A stretch of DNA of 64,000 bases from Bacteroidia bacterium (GCA_030424545.1 JAUHWL010000011.1:31644-95643), one strand, 5' to 3'. Shown: positions 1-9,230, numbered from the stretch's first letter. The notes: generated by a model from the letters alone, not told the origin. Numbers and translations are program-made.

Positions 1-2231
1 ATCTCACCTTGCGGAATAATATCTTTTGCATAATAAACTGCCGAAACTTGCATTTCTACTTCTTTTTTAAGCTTAAATAGTAAATTTAATTTTGCGTTGC
101 CCGAGTAAAGTTGTTGCCTGGGCATCGAAAACGGATGCGGCATGGGGTATAAATTCTCAACCGTAAAAGAATCTATTTGATTATAGTAAATGGTGGCGTT
201 TACATTGTAACTAAACCAATCTGTGGCTTTTTGCGAATACAACATTTCTACACCCGTATTGTAACTCAAGCCCGCATTTTGGTAAATGGCGTAAACCAAA
301 TTACTGCCCGGAACGGTGGTTGCAATTCGTGTTATTGTACCATCAACGATGCGCCTAAAAAGTGCTCCGTAGAAATAGCCATTTTCCCAACTTGTTTTGT
401 AGCCAAGCTCAACCGAATTGGTAAACTGTGGTTTTAAGGCAGGGTTTCCAACCTTGATAATTTCGGCATCATCATACTTTGGGAAGATGCGAATATCTAC
501 CTCGTTTGGCCTATCAACCCTACGATTATAAAAAAACGAAAGCTTGTTCATTTCATTCATTTTATAAGCTAGTCTAATGCTTGGAAAGGGCTGTGTATAG
601 CTGTAGCCATCGCTTTTATAAGTTGGGTGATTAGGATTTACGTCATAATTTAGATTTACATATTCCATACGCAAGCCAATTTCAGCTTCGTATTTAGGGC
701 CTTCTATAATGTAATTTCCGTAAACGGCTGGAATAATTTCATTGTAGTTCGCCCATCCTCCTGCTGCACTATCTATTGGAGAGTTTACACCAGGAAAGAA
801 ATGCATGTTAGTGGGTATGCTGCGGTGGCGAAATTTAAAACCGGCTTCTACACGTCCAAATTTTAAAGGTTTTGTATAGTCGAGGTTAAAATCGGCAACG
901 TGTTCATCACTCAAAAGCTTAAAGGAATCTTTGCTTGTAAAGTCATTGCGATTGTTCTCGAAAAAATATTGTTCGTCTTCGCGATGAAACGTGTACGTGA
1001 ATCCAGCGTTTAAAAAATGCCCCGGCTGTTTAAACTTATGCAAGTAATTTGCTGTAGCTGCAATTGTGGTTTTTAGTTCGTCTTCTAAAAACGTCCACAT
1101 CCGGTAACGAACAGAATAATCTTCATTAAAAAAAGGTTGCTCACCGTGATCTATTATTTTCTCTCTGCCCCAAAGCGCAGAAATAGTGAGCATATTATTG
1201 TTGTTAAAATTCCAATCTAATCCAGTTTTTATGGTAGAAAAACCGGTGTTTCTGTTTCGTCTTAATTGTTGGTTGATGATGGTTCCATCTTCATAAGTTC
1301 GTGTTACAAACTCGTTTTTGTATAGTGTTTCGGTGTATAAATAATCACCTTGAAAAAAGAAATTGATTTTGTTTTTGTGATAATTTAAAGATAGAGAAGG
1401 GTTGATTTTTGGCGTGAATTGGTACTGTGAAGAAACAGTTGGAAGGTTTTCTTTTTTAATCCACAATGCGCCAAGGCCTCCCGCCAATCCAGCCTTTCCT
1501 GTAAATCCATTTTGCGATTCTTTCTTGTAAATAATATTTATTATGCCGGCACTGCCATTGCCATCATATTTTGCTGATGGGTTATTAATAATATCTATTC
1601 TTTCAATCGCAGAAGCAGGAAGATTATCTAGCCCTTCCTGATTTCCAAAACCTGTCAGTGCGGTTTGTTTGCCATCAATCAAAACAGTAACGCGATTATT
1701 TCCGCGCAGTTGAACTTGGCCATCTTGCACCGTTACGCCTGGTAAATTTTGCATGGCCTGCAGCACAGAACCGCCTTCTTGGCTCACATTGTCTTCCAGT
1801 TTAAAACTCTTTTTGTCCATCTTGGCATCCACGGCATTTTGATTTGCCACTACCGTAACTTCATTTAACGTTTGCGAATCTTCTTCTAAAAAGATGCTGC
1901 CAACATCTAAATAATTAGAAAGCGTGCCAATAAAAAGTGTCTGCTTTTTTGTGCGGTAGCCGATGAAAGAAAGTTCCAAATAGTGCTTGCCAGAGGGCAC
2001 ATCTACCAATGTAAAACGGCCTTCATCGTTGGTAGCCGTTCCACTTACAAAAGCAGAATCCTTCGTAGTTTTGAGCAAAATGTTAACGTAGGGCAGGGCA
2101 GATTGGTCCGTCTGATTTAACACTATTCCTGAAACCGTAACCTTGGTTTGCGCTTGAATTTGGATAAAATTGAGCAGAAAAAATGCAGCTAAAAGCGTGA
2201 CTTTAAGCTGCAGGGTTTTATAAGTTGACAT
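1..2231 (-). CDS. TonB-dependent outer membrane receptor (partial, C-terminus cut by window)
   Basis: Outer membrane receptor of the SusC-like/OMP_b-brl class. An N-terminal signal peptide ending near AQT is followed by a carboxypeptidase-regulatory-like domain (about residues 27-115, with GRFTLVDVPSG and FIGY motifs). Next comes a plug domain (LRGNNRVTVLIDG, then NPSAKYDGNGSAGIINII) and a long beta-barrel that runs off the left edge, so the last strands are missing. The ATG at 2231 lies only 6 bases after the stop of the PepSY-like gene, so the two are probably cotranscribed. The substrate cannot be told from sequence. The plug lacks anything specific to siderophores, vitamin B12 or glycans that I can recognise. 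Confidence 0.9.
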   Translation of the reverse strand, partial: MSTYKTLQLKVTLLAAFFLLNFIQIQAQTKVTVSGIVLNQTDQSALPYVNILLKTTKDSAFVSGTATNDEGRFTLVDVPSGKHYLELSFIGYRTKKQTLFIGTLSNYLDVGSIFLEEDSQTLNEVTVVANQNAVDAKMDKKSFKLEDNVSQEGGSVLQAMQNLPGVTVQDGQVQLRGNNRVTVLIDGKQTALTGFGNQEGLDNLPASAIERIDIINNPSAKYDGNGSAGIINIIYKKESQNGFTGKAGLAGGLGALWIKKENLPTVSSQYQFTPKINPSLSLNYHKNKINFFFQGDYLYTETLYKNEFVTRTYEDGTIINQQLRRNRNTGFSTIKTGLDWNFNNNNMLTISALWGREKIIDHGEQPFFNEDYSVRYRMWTFLEDELKTTIAATANYLHKFKQPGHFLNAGFTYTFHREDEQYFFENNRNDFTSKDSFKLLSDEHVADFNLDYTKPLKFGRVEAGFKFRHRSIPTNMHFFPGVNSPIDSAAGGWANYNEIIPAVYGNYIIEGPKYEAEIGLRMEYVNLNYDVNPNHPTYKSDGYSYTQPFPSIRLAYKMNEMNKLSFFYNRRVDRPNEVDIRIFPKYDDAEIIKVGNPALKPQFTNSVELGYKTSWENGYFYGALFRRIVDGTITRIATTVPGSNLVYAIYQNAGLSYNTGVEMLYSQKATDWFSYNVNATIYYNQIDSFTVENLYPMPHPFSMPRQQLYSGNAKLNLLFKLKKEVEMQVSAVYYAKDIIPQGE

Positions 2232-2237
2232 CAACAA

Positions 2238-2705
2238 TTAATCGTTGTCTTCGTCCTCACTCTCTGCGGTGCTCAACTCTTTTTTAACAACTTTTCCGCT
2301 GGCGTCTATCAGAACTTCCATTTCTACTTTGCCTTTTTCTAGCTCAAATTCGTAAAAAGTGCCTTCTGCATTTTCTACCAACTCAGACTCATCAATTTTA
2401 AAACTGGCAAAAACTTTATCCAGCGTTTTTTTAACAGCAGCAGGGATGTCGCCTTTTTTTATTTCGTGCTCGGTTTCTAACCACTTGCCATCATTGTTAA
2501 AACTGGCCGAATATTCAGTCTTACTATTTTTAAATTCGGCTTCCCATTCGGTGTCGCTTTCTTGTTCCCATTCTACTTTTTCTGCTTTAGGGAATTTTTT
2601 AGCAAACGAAGTTTTTACTGATTCTGGTGGAGTTGCTTCTTTTTCTTGTGCGCAGGCAAAAGTTGTAAAACAAATGGCTGCAATAATTACTGCTGAATTT
2701 TTCAT
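2238..2705 (-). CDS. PepSY-like periplasmic protein
   Basis: A 155-residue secreted protein with a signal peptide (FACAQ cleavage region; the Cys at about residue 18 could also make it a lipoprotein). Two repeats of the PepSY-like fold known from Bacteroidota 'putative beta-lactamase-inhibitor-like' proteins (PF11396) can be seen: FPKAEKVEWEQE followed by EAEFKNSKTEYSASFNNDGK, and a second half with YEFELEKGKVEMEVLIDASGK. The C-terminus is acidic. In Bacteroidota such proteins often sit beside two-component systems and outer membrane receptors, as here. It lies 68 bases downstream of the kinase and 6 bases before the receptor. Its function is unknown. Confidence 0.8.
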   Translation of the reverse strand: MKNSAVIIAAICFTTFACAQEKEATPPESVKTSFAKKFPKAEKVEWEQESDTEWEAEFKNSKTEYSASFNNDGKWLETEHEIKKGDIPAAVKKTLDKVFASFKIDESELVENAEGTFYEFELEKGKVEMEVLIDASGKVVKKELSTAESEDEDND

Positions 2706-2773
2706 GAACTAAAGATTTTACTTTTTTAAATATTGTTCAAAGTTGCAAACCAATTTAGAAGACATTTAGAATT

Positions 2774-4087
2774 TTAAAATTGCACCTGAAAAATATGCTT
2801 TTCTTTTTCAAATCGGTATTCAATCTGCCATTTATATTGATTGCACACTTCTTTTATAATGGCCAAACCAAGACCGCTTTTGGCCGAGTTCGCGGAAATT
2901 GAGCCAAACCTTTTGAAGAGGTTTTCGGTTTCTAATGCAGAAATCCCGGCATTTGAAATACGAAGCAAATTTCTTGATAATGTGATAAAAACATCTTGGT
3001 TTTTATGGTTGTGTCGGATGGCGTTTACAATCAAGTTGTTGAGGAGGATTTCTAGCAAAGTTAAATTGCAGGTAACAGACCCCCTGTCCCCTCGAGGGGA
3101 AGTCTGACCAACGGATGTGCTGGCTTCGTTATTTATTTCCAAATGAAGTTTTGTTTCGGTAGTTTCCGAAAACATGACCACGGTTTCTAAAAGCACTTTT
3201 TCTAGTGATATTTCTTCAACTTCTAAAAACTGCTGGTTCTCTATTTTGGCCAACACCAACAAGTTTTTATTGATGCGCGAGACACGCGAAAGTGGTGCGT
3301 TTATAGATTCAATTAATTTTGATTGATCTTCGTTTAAATCAGCAATTTGCATCAATACATCAATCTTCGATTTTAAAACGGCTAAAGGTGTTTGCAACTC
3401 ATGACTTGCGTTTTCGATAAAGGTTTTTTGCTGAGAATAGGCCAGCATATTTCGTTCAATCAGCTTTTCTAACGTGCTGTTTAGCTCATCAAATTCTTTA
3501 ATATCTGTTTTATTAGACTGAAATTTTTGATTGCTTTTTAAATCAAATTTTTTGAGTTTTTCTAAGGTTTGCCAAAATGGTTTCCAAATTTTCTTGGAGA
3601 TACTTTTGTTTAGAAAAACAAATCCAACAACCAAAAGGAAGAAAAATGAAGCGGTGATTATGGCGATGGCGAGCAGCGTTTCATCAACTTCTTCAATATT
3701 TGTTTGGATACTTATGCGGTAGCTTTTATCGCCAGCTCGCAAAAAAGTGACCAATCCTCTGTAGCGTTCAAAATCTAGTTCGGGGTCTAAACTGTCAATT
3801 TCAGTTTTAAAAAATAGGCTGTCTTTTTTTATACTTGGCGACTCAGAAATTTCAAGTTTGGGTTGAATTTGTTGCCAGTTTTCAATTTGCAATTCAAGAT
3901 TTTTAGCTTTGTTTTCTGGGTTGACAAGCTGGTCTTTTACTCGTTTCACAATGTTTTCGTTGTGTTCATCCAACTCACTCATCCAAATAAAATCAACCAC
4001 CAAATAGTACACTGGGATGCTGCACACCAAAATAATGAGTGCGTAAAACGTAAATGCTTTAAAAGGTTTTTCTAGTAATTTACTCAT
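2774..4087 (-). CDS. sensor histidine kinase with a short in-frame palindromic insert
   Basis: Membrane sensor kinase partner of the response regulator directly upstream. There are two membrane segments (about residues 12-34 and 138-160) around a periplasmic domain of about 100 residues. The HisKA helix has the phospho-acceptor His229 in ENASHELQTP, followed by a HATPase_c domain with its N-box at LLNNLIVNAIRHN and a SGLGLAI G2 box. The G1 region reads ISNAG, the variant common in this subfamily. Residues about 324-339 (GQTSPRGDRGSV) are encoded by a GC-rich palindrome inserted just before the N-box helix. I chose the ATG at 4087, which forms an ATGA overlap with the regulator stop; a TTG at 4096 is less likely. 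The signal is unknown. Confidence 0.9.
   Translation of the reverse strand: MSKLLEKPFKAFTFYALIILVCSIPVYYLVVDFIWMSELDEHNENIVKRVKDQLVNPENKAKNLELQIENWQQIQPKLEISESPSIKKDSLFFKTEIDSLDPELDFERYRGLVTFLRAGDKSYRISIQTNIEEVDETLLAIAIITASFFFLLVVGFVFLNKSISKKIWKPFWQTLEKLKKFDLKSNQKFQSNKTDIKEFDELNSTLEKLIERNMLAYSQQKTFIENASHELQTPLAVLKSKIDVLMQIADLNEDQSKLIESINAPLSRVSRINKNLLVLAKIENQQFLEVEEISLEKVLLETVVMFSETTETKLHLEINNEASTSVGQTSPRGDRGSVTCNLTLLEILLNNLIVNAIRHNHKNQDVFITLSRNLLRISNAGISALETENLFKRFGSISANSAKSGLGLAIIKEVCNQYKWQIEYRFEKEKHIFQVQF
3073..3110. repeat. GC-rich palindromic element inside the histidine kinase gene
   Basis: The core is a perfect self-complementary 14-mer (TCCCCTCGAGGGGA, 3087-3100) flanked by CAGAC (3076-3080) and GTCTG (3102-3106). 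Read on the coding strand, its order of blocks (GGTCA, TTCC, CCCC, GGGG, AGG, GGGGTC) matches one half of the larger repeat units inside the methionine synthase gene at 11776-12370. It is G+C-rich in an AT-rich gene and keeps the reading frame open. I infer a short or decayed member of the same repeat family. Confidence 0.65.
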
Positions 4088-4758
4088 GCTTCCCAACGGT
4101 ATCCGTTACCGTAAACCGTTTTTATATAGTTGGTGCAACCAGCATCTGCCAGCTTCTTTTTTAGGTTTTTTACATGTGCGTACACAAAATCGTGGTTGTC
4201 AAACATATCGGCTAAATCACCAGAAAGATGCTCTGCCAATGCACTTTTAGAAATCACTCTGTTTTTGTTGCCGATAAAAAGCATCAACAACACAAATTCT
4301 TTTTTGGTGAGTAAAACTTCTACATTGTTTACCAAAACGATTTTGGCTTGTAAATCTATGTGCAGTTCATTCTGCTCAATAATATTTTTGTTGTTGAATT
4401 GCTTTCTTCTAATTAGCGAAAAAACCCGTGCTGCTAATTCTGCTAAGTGAAATGGCTTGGCCAAATAATCGTCTGCACCCAGTTGTAGACCGTCAATTTT
4501 ATCATCTAAAGAATTTTTAGCCGAAATGATAATCACGCCATCTTGCTTGTTTTCGGTCTTTAGTTTTTCAAGTAATTTAAGGCCATTTCCACCGGGCAAC
4601 ATTACATCTAAAAGTATGCAATCGTAATTGTAAAGTTCTATTTTTTCAGAAGCTGTTTGAATATCTGAAGCGATTTCGCAGCGATAATTCTGACTGCTCA
4701 AATAGCTGGCAATGTCTTGCGCCAAATCAAATTCATCCTCAACAATTAAAATTTTCAT
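4084..4758 (-). CDS. OmpR/PhoB-family response regulator
   Basis: Two-domain DNA-binding response regulator of 224 residues. The receiver domain (about 1-115) has the acidic pair E7/D8, phospho-acceptor Asp51 in LLDVMLPG, and the conserved Lys in DYLAKPFHLAELAARV. The C-terminal winged helix (about 130-222) has the family signature LLTKKEFVLLMLF and ends in YIKTVYGNGYRWE. It overlaps the kinase by an ATGA and is the first gene of the pair. It follows the BCCT transporter gene by 33 bases on the same strand, so cotranscription with the transporter is possible. Target genes are unknown; the PepSY-like protein and the TonB receptor downstream are candidates. Confidence 0.93.
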   Translation of the reverse strand: MKILIVEDEFDLAQDIASYLSSQNYRCEIASDIQTASEKIELYNYDCILLDVMLPGGNGLKLLEKLKTENKQDGVIIISAKNSLDDKIDGLQLGADDYLAKPFHLAELAARVFSLIRRKQFNNKNIIEQNELHIDLQAKIVLVNNVEVLLTKKEFVLLMLFIGNKNRVISKSALAEHLSGDLADMFDNHDFVYAHVKNLKKKLADAGCTNYIKTVYGNGYRWEA

Positions 4759-4791
4759 GGCACCAAATTACGTCACCAATTTCAAAGAAAT

Positions 4792-6336
4792 TTAGAATTC
4801 TTCTTCTTCTTTTAGCTCCTTTGTTTTTCTCCACAAGGCAACAAGTGCTGCAGCAACTAAAATTAATAAGAACAAAGCCGGAAATCCGCCAAGATTGCTA
4901 ATCATTTTAATGCCATCAACTCCAGCAAAACTTATCATTACCCACGCAGTTGCGCCTACCATAATGCCCCAAACAATTTTTAACCAAACAGGAGCTTCGG
5001 GGTCTTTAGGGCTAATTCCGGTTACGCTCATACTTGTCATGGCAGATGTGTTAGAATCTGCGGCCGTAACATAAGAGACGAAAATGCTCAATAAAAAAAT
5101 GCCACCTAAAATTCCAGAAAAAGGCAATCGGTTAAAGATTTCATACATTACAGATTGCGGACCGTTTTTCACTAAACTGGCATAAACTTCTCCACCGGAA
5201 ATTACATCTAAATGTAACGTTGTGCCGCTAAAAATAGTCATCCAGAAAACGGTAAAAATGCACGGCAATATTAAATTGAATACGATGAATTCTCTTACCG
5301 TATAACCTACGGCAAGTCTACCTAAAAACAATGCTGTTATAGGTGTCCATGCCAACCATATGGCCCAGTTAAACACCGTCCAATTCCTTTTCCAAATATC
5401 ATTTAAATCACTATCTAAACCGGCTGCTCTAGGAACAAAGTTGATTATAAAATCTAAGGTACCATCAATCCCATATTGCAGCATGGCTATGGTTGGGCCG
5501 AGTATAAAAATGAGTAAAGCCAAAAGAATAAAAAGCCTTAAATTAAAAACTGATAAAAATCGAATCCCTTTTGTTAATCCGGTGGAGGCAGAAATAATGA
5601 AGGCAACTACAACAACTATACAGATTAAGCCATAAATGAATGTGGAAGGAGTAATGTTAAAATAGCGATCAATTCCTCCAGAAATTGCCATAACACCGGC
5701 ACCCAAGCTTGCGGCCATTCCTGCAACTAAAGCAAACAGGCAAATGCCATCTGCAATTTTGCCAAATGTACCATGCGCTTTGTCTCCCAAAATTGGATAA
5801 AAAAGTGTTGAAACTGCAAACGGTTGTTTGAGATTGTAATAGCCGATAGCAAATACAATTCCTGCCAACGTGTACATGCCATATGGTATTAGGGTCCAAT
5901 GCATGATAACAGTACTCATGGCAAAAGATGTGCTTTTGCCAATGGCGGTTGGGCCTTCGTGCAAATGAAACATGGGTTCTGCAGTAGCCCAAAATAAAAT
6001 GCCTGTGGCAATAGTTGTACATAGCGTTATGGCAAACCAACTCCATCTTTTTAAAATGGGCTCGGCATCTTTTCCGCCAATTTTAATGTTAGAAAATTTT
6101 AGAAAAAAAGTAACGCCAACTAAAATTAAAAAAGCAAACGTGGCCCAAAAAAAGAGGCCGTCAAAATGCTGTAAAATCCAGTTGTTGATTGATTTGGTGG
6201 CAGATAAAAATGCATCAGGAATAAAGATGCTGGCCAACACACTAAATAATAAAAGTAAAAATGGTGGATAAAAAACGGCTGGGCGTATTTTGTGTTTCAA
6301 AAGATTGATTTTGAATGAATTTTCAATTTCAGCCAA
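4792..6336 (-). CDS. BCCT-family transporter (betaine/carnitine/choline type)
   Basis: Inner membrane secondary transporter of 514 residues with about 12 hydrophobic segments, the usual BCCT size. Diagnostic stretches are GILFWATAEPMFHLHEGP in the third segment region, IPYGMYTLAGIVFAIGYY, and the long C-terminal block WLAWTPITALFLGRLAVGYTVREF, which matches the WxxWWxxWxPFVGxFIARISRGRTIREF region of the family. BCCT carriers import quaternary ammonium compounds or glycine betaine, driven by sodium or protons. The exact substrate cannot be read here. The cytoplasmic C-terminus is short and acidic (KELKEEEEF), so an osmosensing tail of the BetP kind is absent. Confidence 0.9.
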   Translation of the reverse strand: MAEIENSFKINLLKHKIRPAVFYPPFLLLLFSVLASIFIPDAFLSATKSINNWILQHFDGLFFWATFAFLILVGVTFFLKFSNIKIGGKDAEPILKRWSWFAITLCTTIATGILFWATAEPMFHLHEGPTAIGKSTSFAMSTVIMHWTLIPYGMYTLAGIVFAIGYYNLKQPFAVSTLFYPILGDKAHGTFGKIADGICLFALVAGMAASLGAGVMAISGGIDRYFNITPSTFIYGLICIVVVVAFIISASTGLTKGIRFLSVFNLRLFILLALLIFILGPTIAMLQYGIDGTLDFIINFVPRAAGLDSDLNDIWKRNWTVFNWAIWLAWTPITALFLGRLAVGYTVREFIVFNLILPCIFTVFWMTIFSGTTLHLDVISGGEVYASLVKNGPQSVMYEIFNRLPFSGILGGIFLLSIFVSYVTAADSNTSAMTSMSVTGISPKDPEAPVWLKIVWGIMVGATAWVMISFAGVDGIKMISNLGGFPALFLLILVAAALVALWRKTKELKEEEEF

Positions 6337-6382
6337 TATTAACCAAACTCAAAGGCAAAGCCAAACATTAAAAATATCCATG

Positions 6383-7204
6383 TTACTTAATGTCTCTCTT
6401 TACAATAAGCAACCAAATACTGCCTAAATAAAGGGCTAATTCTACCAGCGCAATGGTAACACTTTTAGAGGTTACCCAAAAGTCAGTGCTGCTTAAACCA
6501 TATTTTTCTATGGGTCTTGGTATAAGTCCCCAAATTGTTTCTAATGGTAAAATATTGGCTAAAAAGTTTAAATCAAACCCATATGTTAAAATAGATGATA
6601 GTATGGGTTCGGCAATAATCATCCAGAATAATAAAATGGCAATAACCAGCCCAGCTCTTTTTATAAGTAGCGATAGTAAAACGCTAAAAGTGAGGAACAA
6701 GATAATATGAAGCCAATACGCTCCTAAAAAATTAATATGCTTAACAATAGAATTAAAATCGGTTACCGGAGATGAAATAAATCCAATGACCAATCCAAAT
6801 CCAAAAACCAATAAAGTGGCTATGGTAGCCATGCCAATAATTAAATAAAGTTTAGAGAGTAAAAACTCTGTTTTGCTCATTCCGTCAATAACATTTTGCC
6901 GAAACGTTTTGTAATCCAACTCGTTGGTAATATTTATGATGACTAAAAAGGCCATGAAAATGGTTAGTCCTTTGTATGCGTATGCAAAGTTTTGCCAGAT
7001 ATCTACAAAGTCAAAAATGGGTAAATCTGTGGCTTCAAGTCCGGGCAATTGATCTAAAGAAAAGCCTTTGCTTTCTATGAAAATAAGCAGGAGCTTAAAC
7101 CCTATGGGAAGACTAATAAAAGCAAAAAGCCAAATGCCCAGCATTATTTTAAAGTACCGGCTTGGCCAGCTTTTTAGCCATTCAATTTTAATGAGACGCA
7201 GCAT
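6383..7204 (-). CDS. ABC-2 type transporter permease
   Basis: Integral membrane protein of 273 residues with about six hydrophobic segments. A large loop lies between the first two segments, as in ABC-2 permeases of the NatB/YhgE-like groups. The region after segment 2 (LDYKTFRQNVIDGMSKTEFLLSKL) carries the typical conserved loop (R-x-N-x-x-D-G) seen in this family. Its start overlaps the 3' end of the ATPase gene by 17 bases, so the two subunits are translationally coupled and form one transporter. Substrate and direction are not evident; export is usual for ABC-2 systems. Confidence 0.85.
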   Translation of the reverse strand: MLRLIKIEWLKSWPSRYFKIMLGIWLFAFISLPIGFKLLLIFIESKGFSLDQLPGLEATDLPIFDFVDIWQNFAYAYKGLTIFMAFLVIINITNELDYKTFRQNVIDGMSKTEFLLSKLYLIIGMATIATLLVFGFGLVIGFISSPVTDFNSIVKHINFLGAYWLHIILFLTFSVLLSLLIKRAGLVIAILLFWMIIAEPILSSILTYGFDLNFLANILPLETIWGLIPRPIEKYGLSSTDFWVTSKSVTIALVELALYLGSIWLLIVKRDIK

Positions 7205-8102
7205 GATTGGCTAATAAGTTTAAAAATTGATTTTCGAGTGTTTTCTTTTTATGTGTGAGTTCCGATAAAACCACTCCTTTTTCAAGTAACTCTCTATTTA
7301 TTGTTTCTCCTGTTTTTTCGGTTTGTAAACGAATTAGGCTTTCTTGACGAAATACATTTTCTGGTTTTTCAAGCAATAACAAATTCTCTTCTAATTTATC
7401 TAAGTCATTACTCTTGAGTTCAAAATATTGGTCTTGCGCCAATTCTTCTTGTACATTACCTGTATGTATTAAACTGCCTTGATATAGTACAGCAAAATCT
7501 GTGCATACTTTTTGTACTTCATCTAATAAATGGCTTGCCAAAATGATTGTTTTTCCATCTTCAGCAATTCTGATAATAAGCTCTCGTATGTCTGCTATTC
7601 CTAAAGGATCTAAACCGTTTGTTGGTTCATCTAAAATTAAAACTTTTGGGTCTGAGAGTAGGGCAGAGGCAATGGCTAATCTTTGCCTCATACCTAAGCT
7701 GTAGGTTTTGAATTTATCATGTTTTCTTTCTGCTAACCCAACCCAATCTAAAACTTCTTCAATTCTATTTGGATTTACTTTTTTTATTTCAGCTGCAATT
7801 TTTAAATTTTGATGCGCACTTAGTTGAGGAAAGAATATTGGATGTTCTAAAATGGCACCAATCTTTTGCCTCACTTCATTTGTAGCCGGTTTGCCATACC
7901 AAGAAAAGGAACCAGAAGTTTGATTGAGAACACCTAGAATCATTCCTAAGGTAGTGGTTTTACCACTTCCGTTTGGACCAAGTAATCCAAATATTTGCCC
8001 TTGGCTTATGTTTAAATCTAACCCTTTTACGGCTTTAACATGCCCAAAGTTTTTGGTTAGTTTATCGGTTTGAAGTATTAATTCCGGCATTGGTAAACTC
8101 AT
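7188..8102 (-). CDS. ABC transporter ATP-binding protein
   Basis: Nucleotide-binding subunit of 304 residues paired with the following permease. Visible motifs are Walker A GPNGSGKTT, Q-loop in EHPIFFPQL, signature YSLGMRQR, Walker B VLILDEPTNGLDP and the switch His in ILASHLLDEV. The about 80-residue C-terminal extension is typical of ABC-2 export ATPases. The start overlaps the upstream lipoprotein gene by about 41 bases. An internal ATG at 8090 (MPELILQTDKL) is an equally good start and reduces the overlap to 29 bases. Confidence 0.93.
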   Translation of the reverse strand: MSLPMPELILQTDKLTKNFGHVKAVKGLDLNISQGQIFGLLGPNGSGKTTTLGMILGVLNQTSGSFSWYGKPATNEVRQKIGAILEHPIFFPQLSAHQNLKIAAEIKKVNPNRIEEVLDWVGLAERKHDKFKTYSLGMRQRLAIASALLSDPKVLILDEPTNGLDPLGIADIRELIIRIAEDGKTIILASHLLDEVQKVCTDFAVLYQGSLIHTGNVQEELAQDQYFELKSNDLDKLEENLLLLEKPENVFRQESLIRLQTEKTGETINRELLEKGVVLSELTHKKKTLENQFLNLLANHAASH

Positions 8103-8613
8103 TTAAATTCATAAAATTTAAAATACTCTCATAGTTTGAAACGCCTTCTTTAAAAATCGTTTCCATGGGTAAGGTTCCTACAAATTCGTAGAGGCTATAC
8201 TTTAAACTGTCTTCTTTTGTTATCAGCAAATTTGTAATTGTGCCTTCATCAGACTTTACAAATGCTTTTAAACTAGATTTTTCTTGTTCGTATTCCATTA
8301 ACGGTTCTAAGCCATATTTCTGCCATTCAAGTGTTACCAAGCTATCTGTTTCAGGTTTAAAACCTCGATAATCTTTTTCAACTTCAAACTGCAACAAGTA
8401 TTCTGTATTTCTGCTTATTGTAAATAACGTGTCTATTTTGGCTACATCTGTGGCTGCCCTAATCATGCTAGATGTATACATGTTGGTTAAGAAACTATAT
8501 TTAAAATAATGCTTGTCAATTACAGATTTCCCAGGGCCAATAGGAGATTTTTCGCAGCTGATGAGTGCGAAAGCCATAAGGATAAAAAGTAAAACGGGGA
8601 TTTTTAGCCTCAT
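8062..8613 (-). CDS. predicted lipoprotein, unknown function
   Basis: A 183-residue protein with a lipoprotein signal peptide (FALISC, Cys at about residue 20), so it should be anchored to a membrane facing the periplasm or the cell surface. No domain is recognised. It overlaps the upstream DUF4252 gene by 4 bases (ATGA) and the downstream ATPase gene by 29-41 bases, so it belongs to a tight operon with the ABC exporter. It might serve that transporter or be a second small envelope protein paired with the DUF4252 protein. This is inference from position only. Confidence 0.7.
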   Translation of the reverse strand: MRLKIPVLLFILMAFALISCEKSPIGPGKSVIDKHYFKYSFLTNMYTSSMIRAATDVAKIDTLFTISRNTEYLLQFEVEKDYRGFKPETDSLVTLEWQKYGLEPLMEYEQEKSSLKAFVKSDEGTITNLLITKEDSLKYSLYEFVGTLPMETIFKEGVSNYESILNFMNLNEFTNAGINTSNR

Positions 8614-9113
8614 ATTTTAGTGCCTTCTTGGGGCTTTATTAAGTCTTGAATGGGAATCATTTTCATCAATTCGCCAACGAGTTTTAAATCAAAGGCACCA
8701 TAAATTTCTCCTACGGCAGCTCTTTTGTTTTGCCACGCAACAATTAAAACTTTAGAAACGATGCCGTTTTGTTCGTCTACAAAAAGCCAAAAAGAACCAG
8801 TTGTACGTTCTGCCGTAACATACTCCACAAGAGATTTATCATTTTTAATATCACCTAATAAATTCTTAGCAGATGCTTCTGAAATATCCATATAACCCAA
8901 CATGCCAGAAATGCCTTCTGCCATTTTAATTATTTCTGGCGTAAGATTTTCAATGGGTTGTGCATAACCCATTAACTCAAATGCTTTGCCAGATAATGTG
9001 ATTTTTGTATAGTTAGAATCAGCATCAGTCAGAGATAGGTTCTCAGCCAAAAAAGATTCTTGGGCCCATAAACATGTAGGGAGAATGAAGAAAAGCAAAA
9101 AGCGGATTTTCAT
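8610..9113 (-). CDS. DUF4252-like secreted protein
   Basis: A 167-residue protein with a signal peptide (LPTCLWAQ cleavage). The mature part resembles the DUF4252 family of Bacteroidota: an N-terminal helix region, a central YVTAERTTGSFWLFVDEQNG segment and a KVLIVAW strand. Members are small secreted proteins or lipoproteins of unknown role. It is the first gene of the minus-strand run toward the ABC exporter and is divergent from the SAM riboswitch at 9231. Confidence 0.65.
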   Translation of the reverse strand: MKIRFLLFFILPTCLWAQESFLAENLSLTDADSNYTKITLSGKAFELMGYAQPIENLTPEIIKMAEGISGMLGYMDISEASAKNLLGDIKNDKSLVEYVTAERTTGSFWLFVDEQNGIVSKVLIVAWQNKRAAVGEIYGAFDLKLVGELMKMIPIQDLIKPQEGTKI

Positions 9114-9194
9114 GTATTTTATTTTGATGATGAAGGTACTTTTTTATAATCACCTGTGCGATTTGAAAAGATAAAACAGTGTTAAAAAAAATCA

Positions 9195-9224
9195 TTGCTT
9201 TCTCAAAATATTTGTGTTCATTTG
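9195..9224 (+). promoter_or_regulatory. candidate promoter of the methionine operon
   Basis: TTG at 9195-9197, 19 bases, then TTCATTTG at 9217-9224, close to the Bacteroidota -33/-7 consensus (TTG and TAnnTTTG). Transcription would start a few bases later, exactly where the SAM riboswitch begins at 9231. The second base of the -7 box departs from consensus, hence the modest score. Confidence 0.45.
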
Positions 9225-9230
9225 CTACCG

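Noticed and set aside
177..437. Plus-strand open frame at the left end
   Set aside because: Shadow of the TonB receptor gene; no start signal or family.
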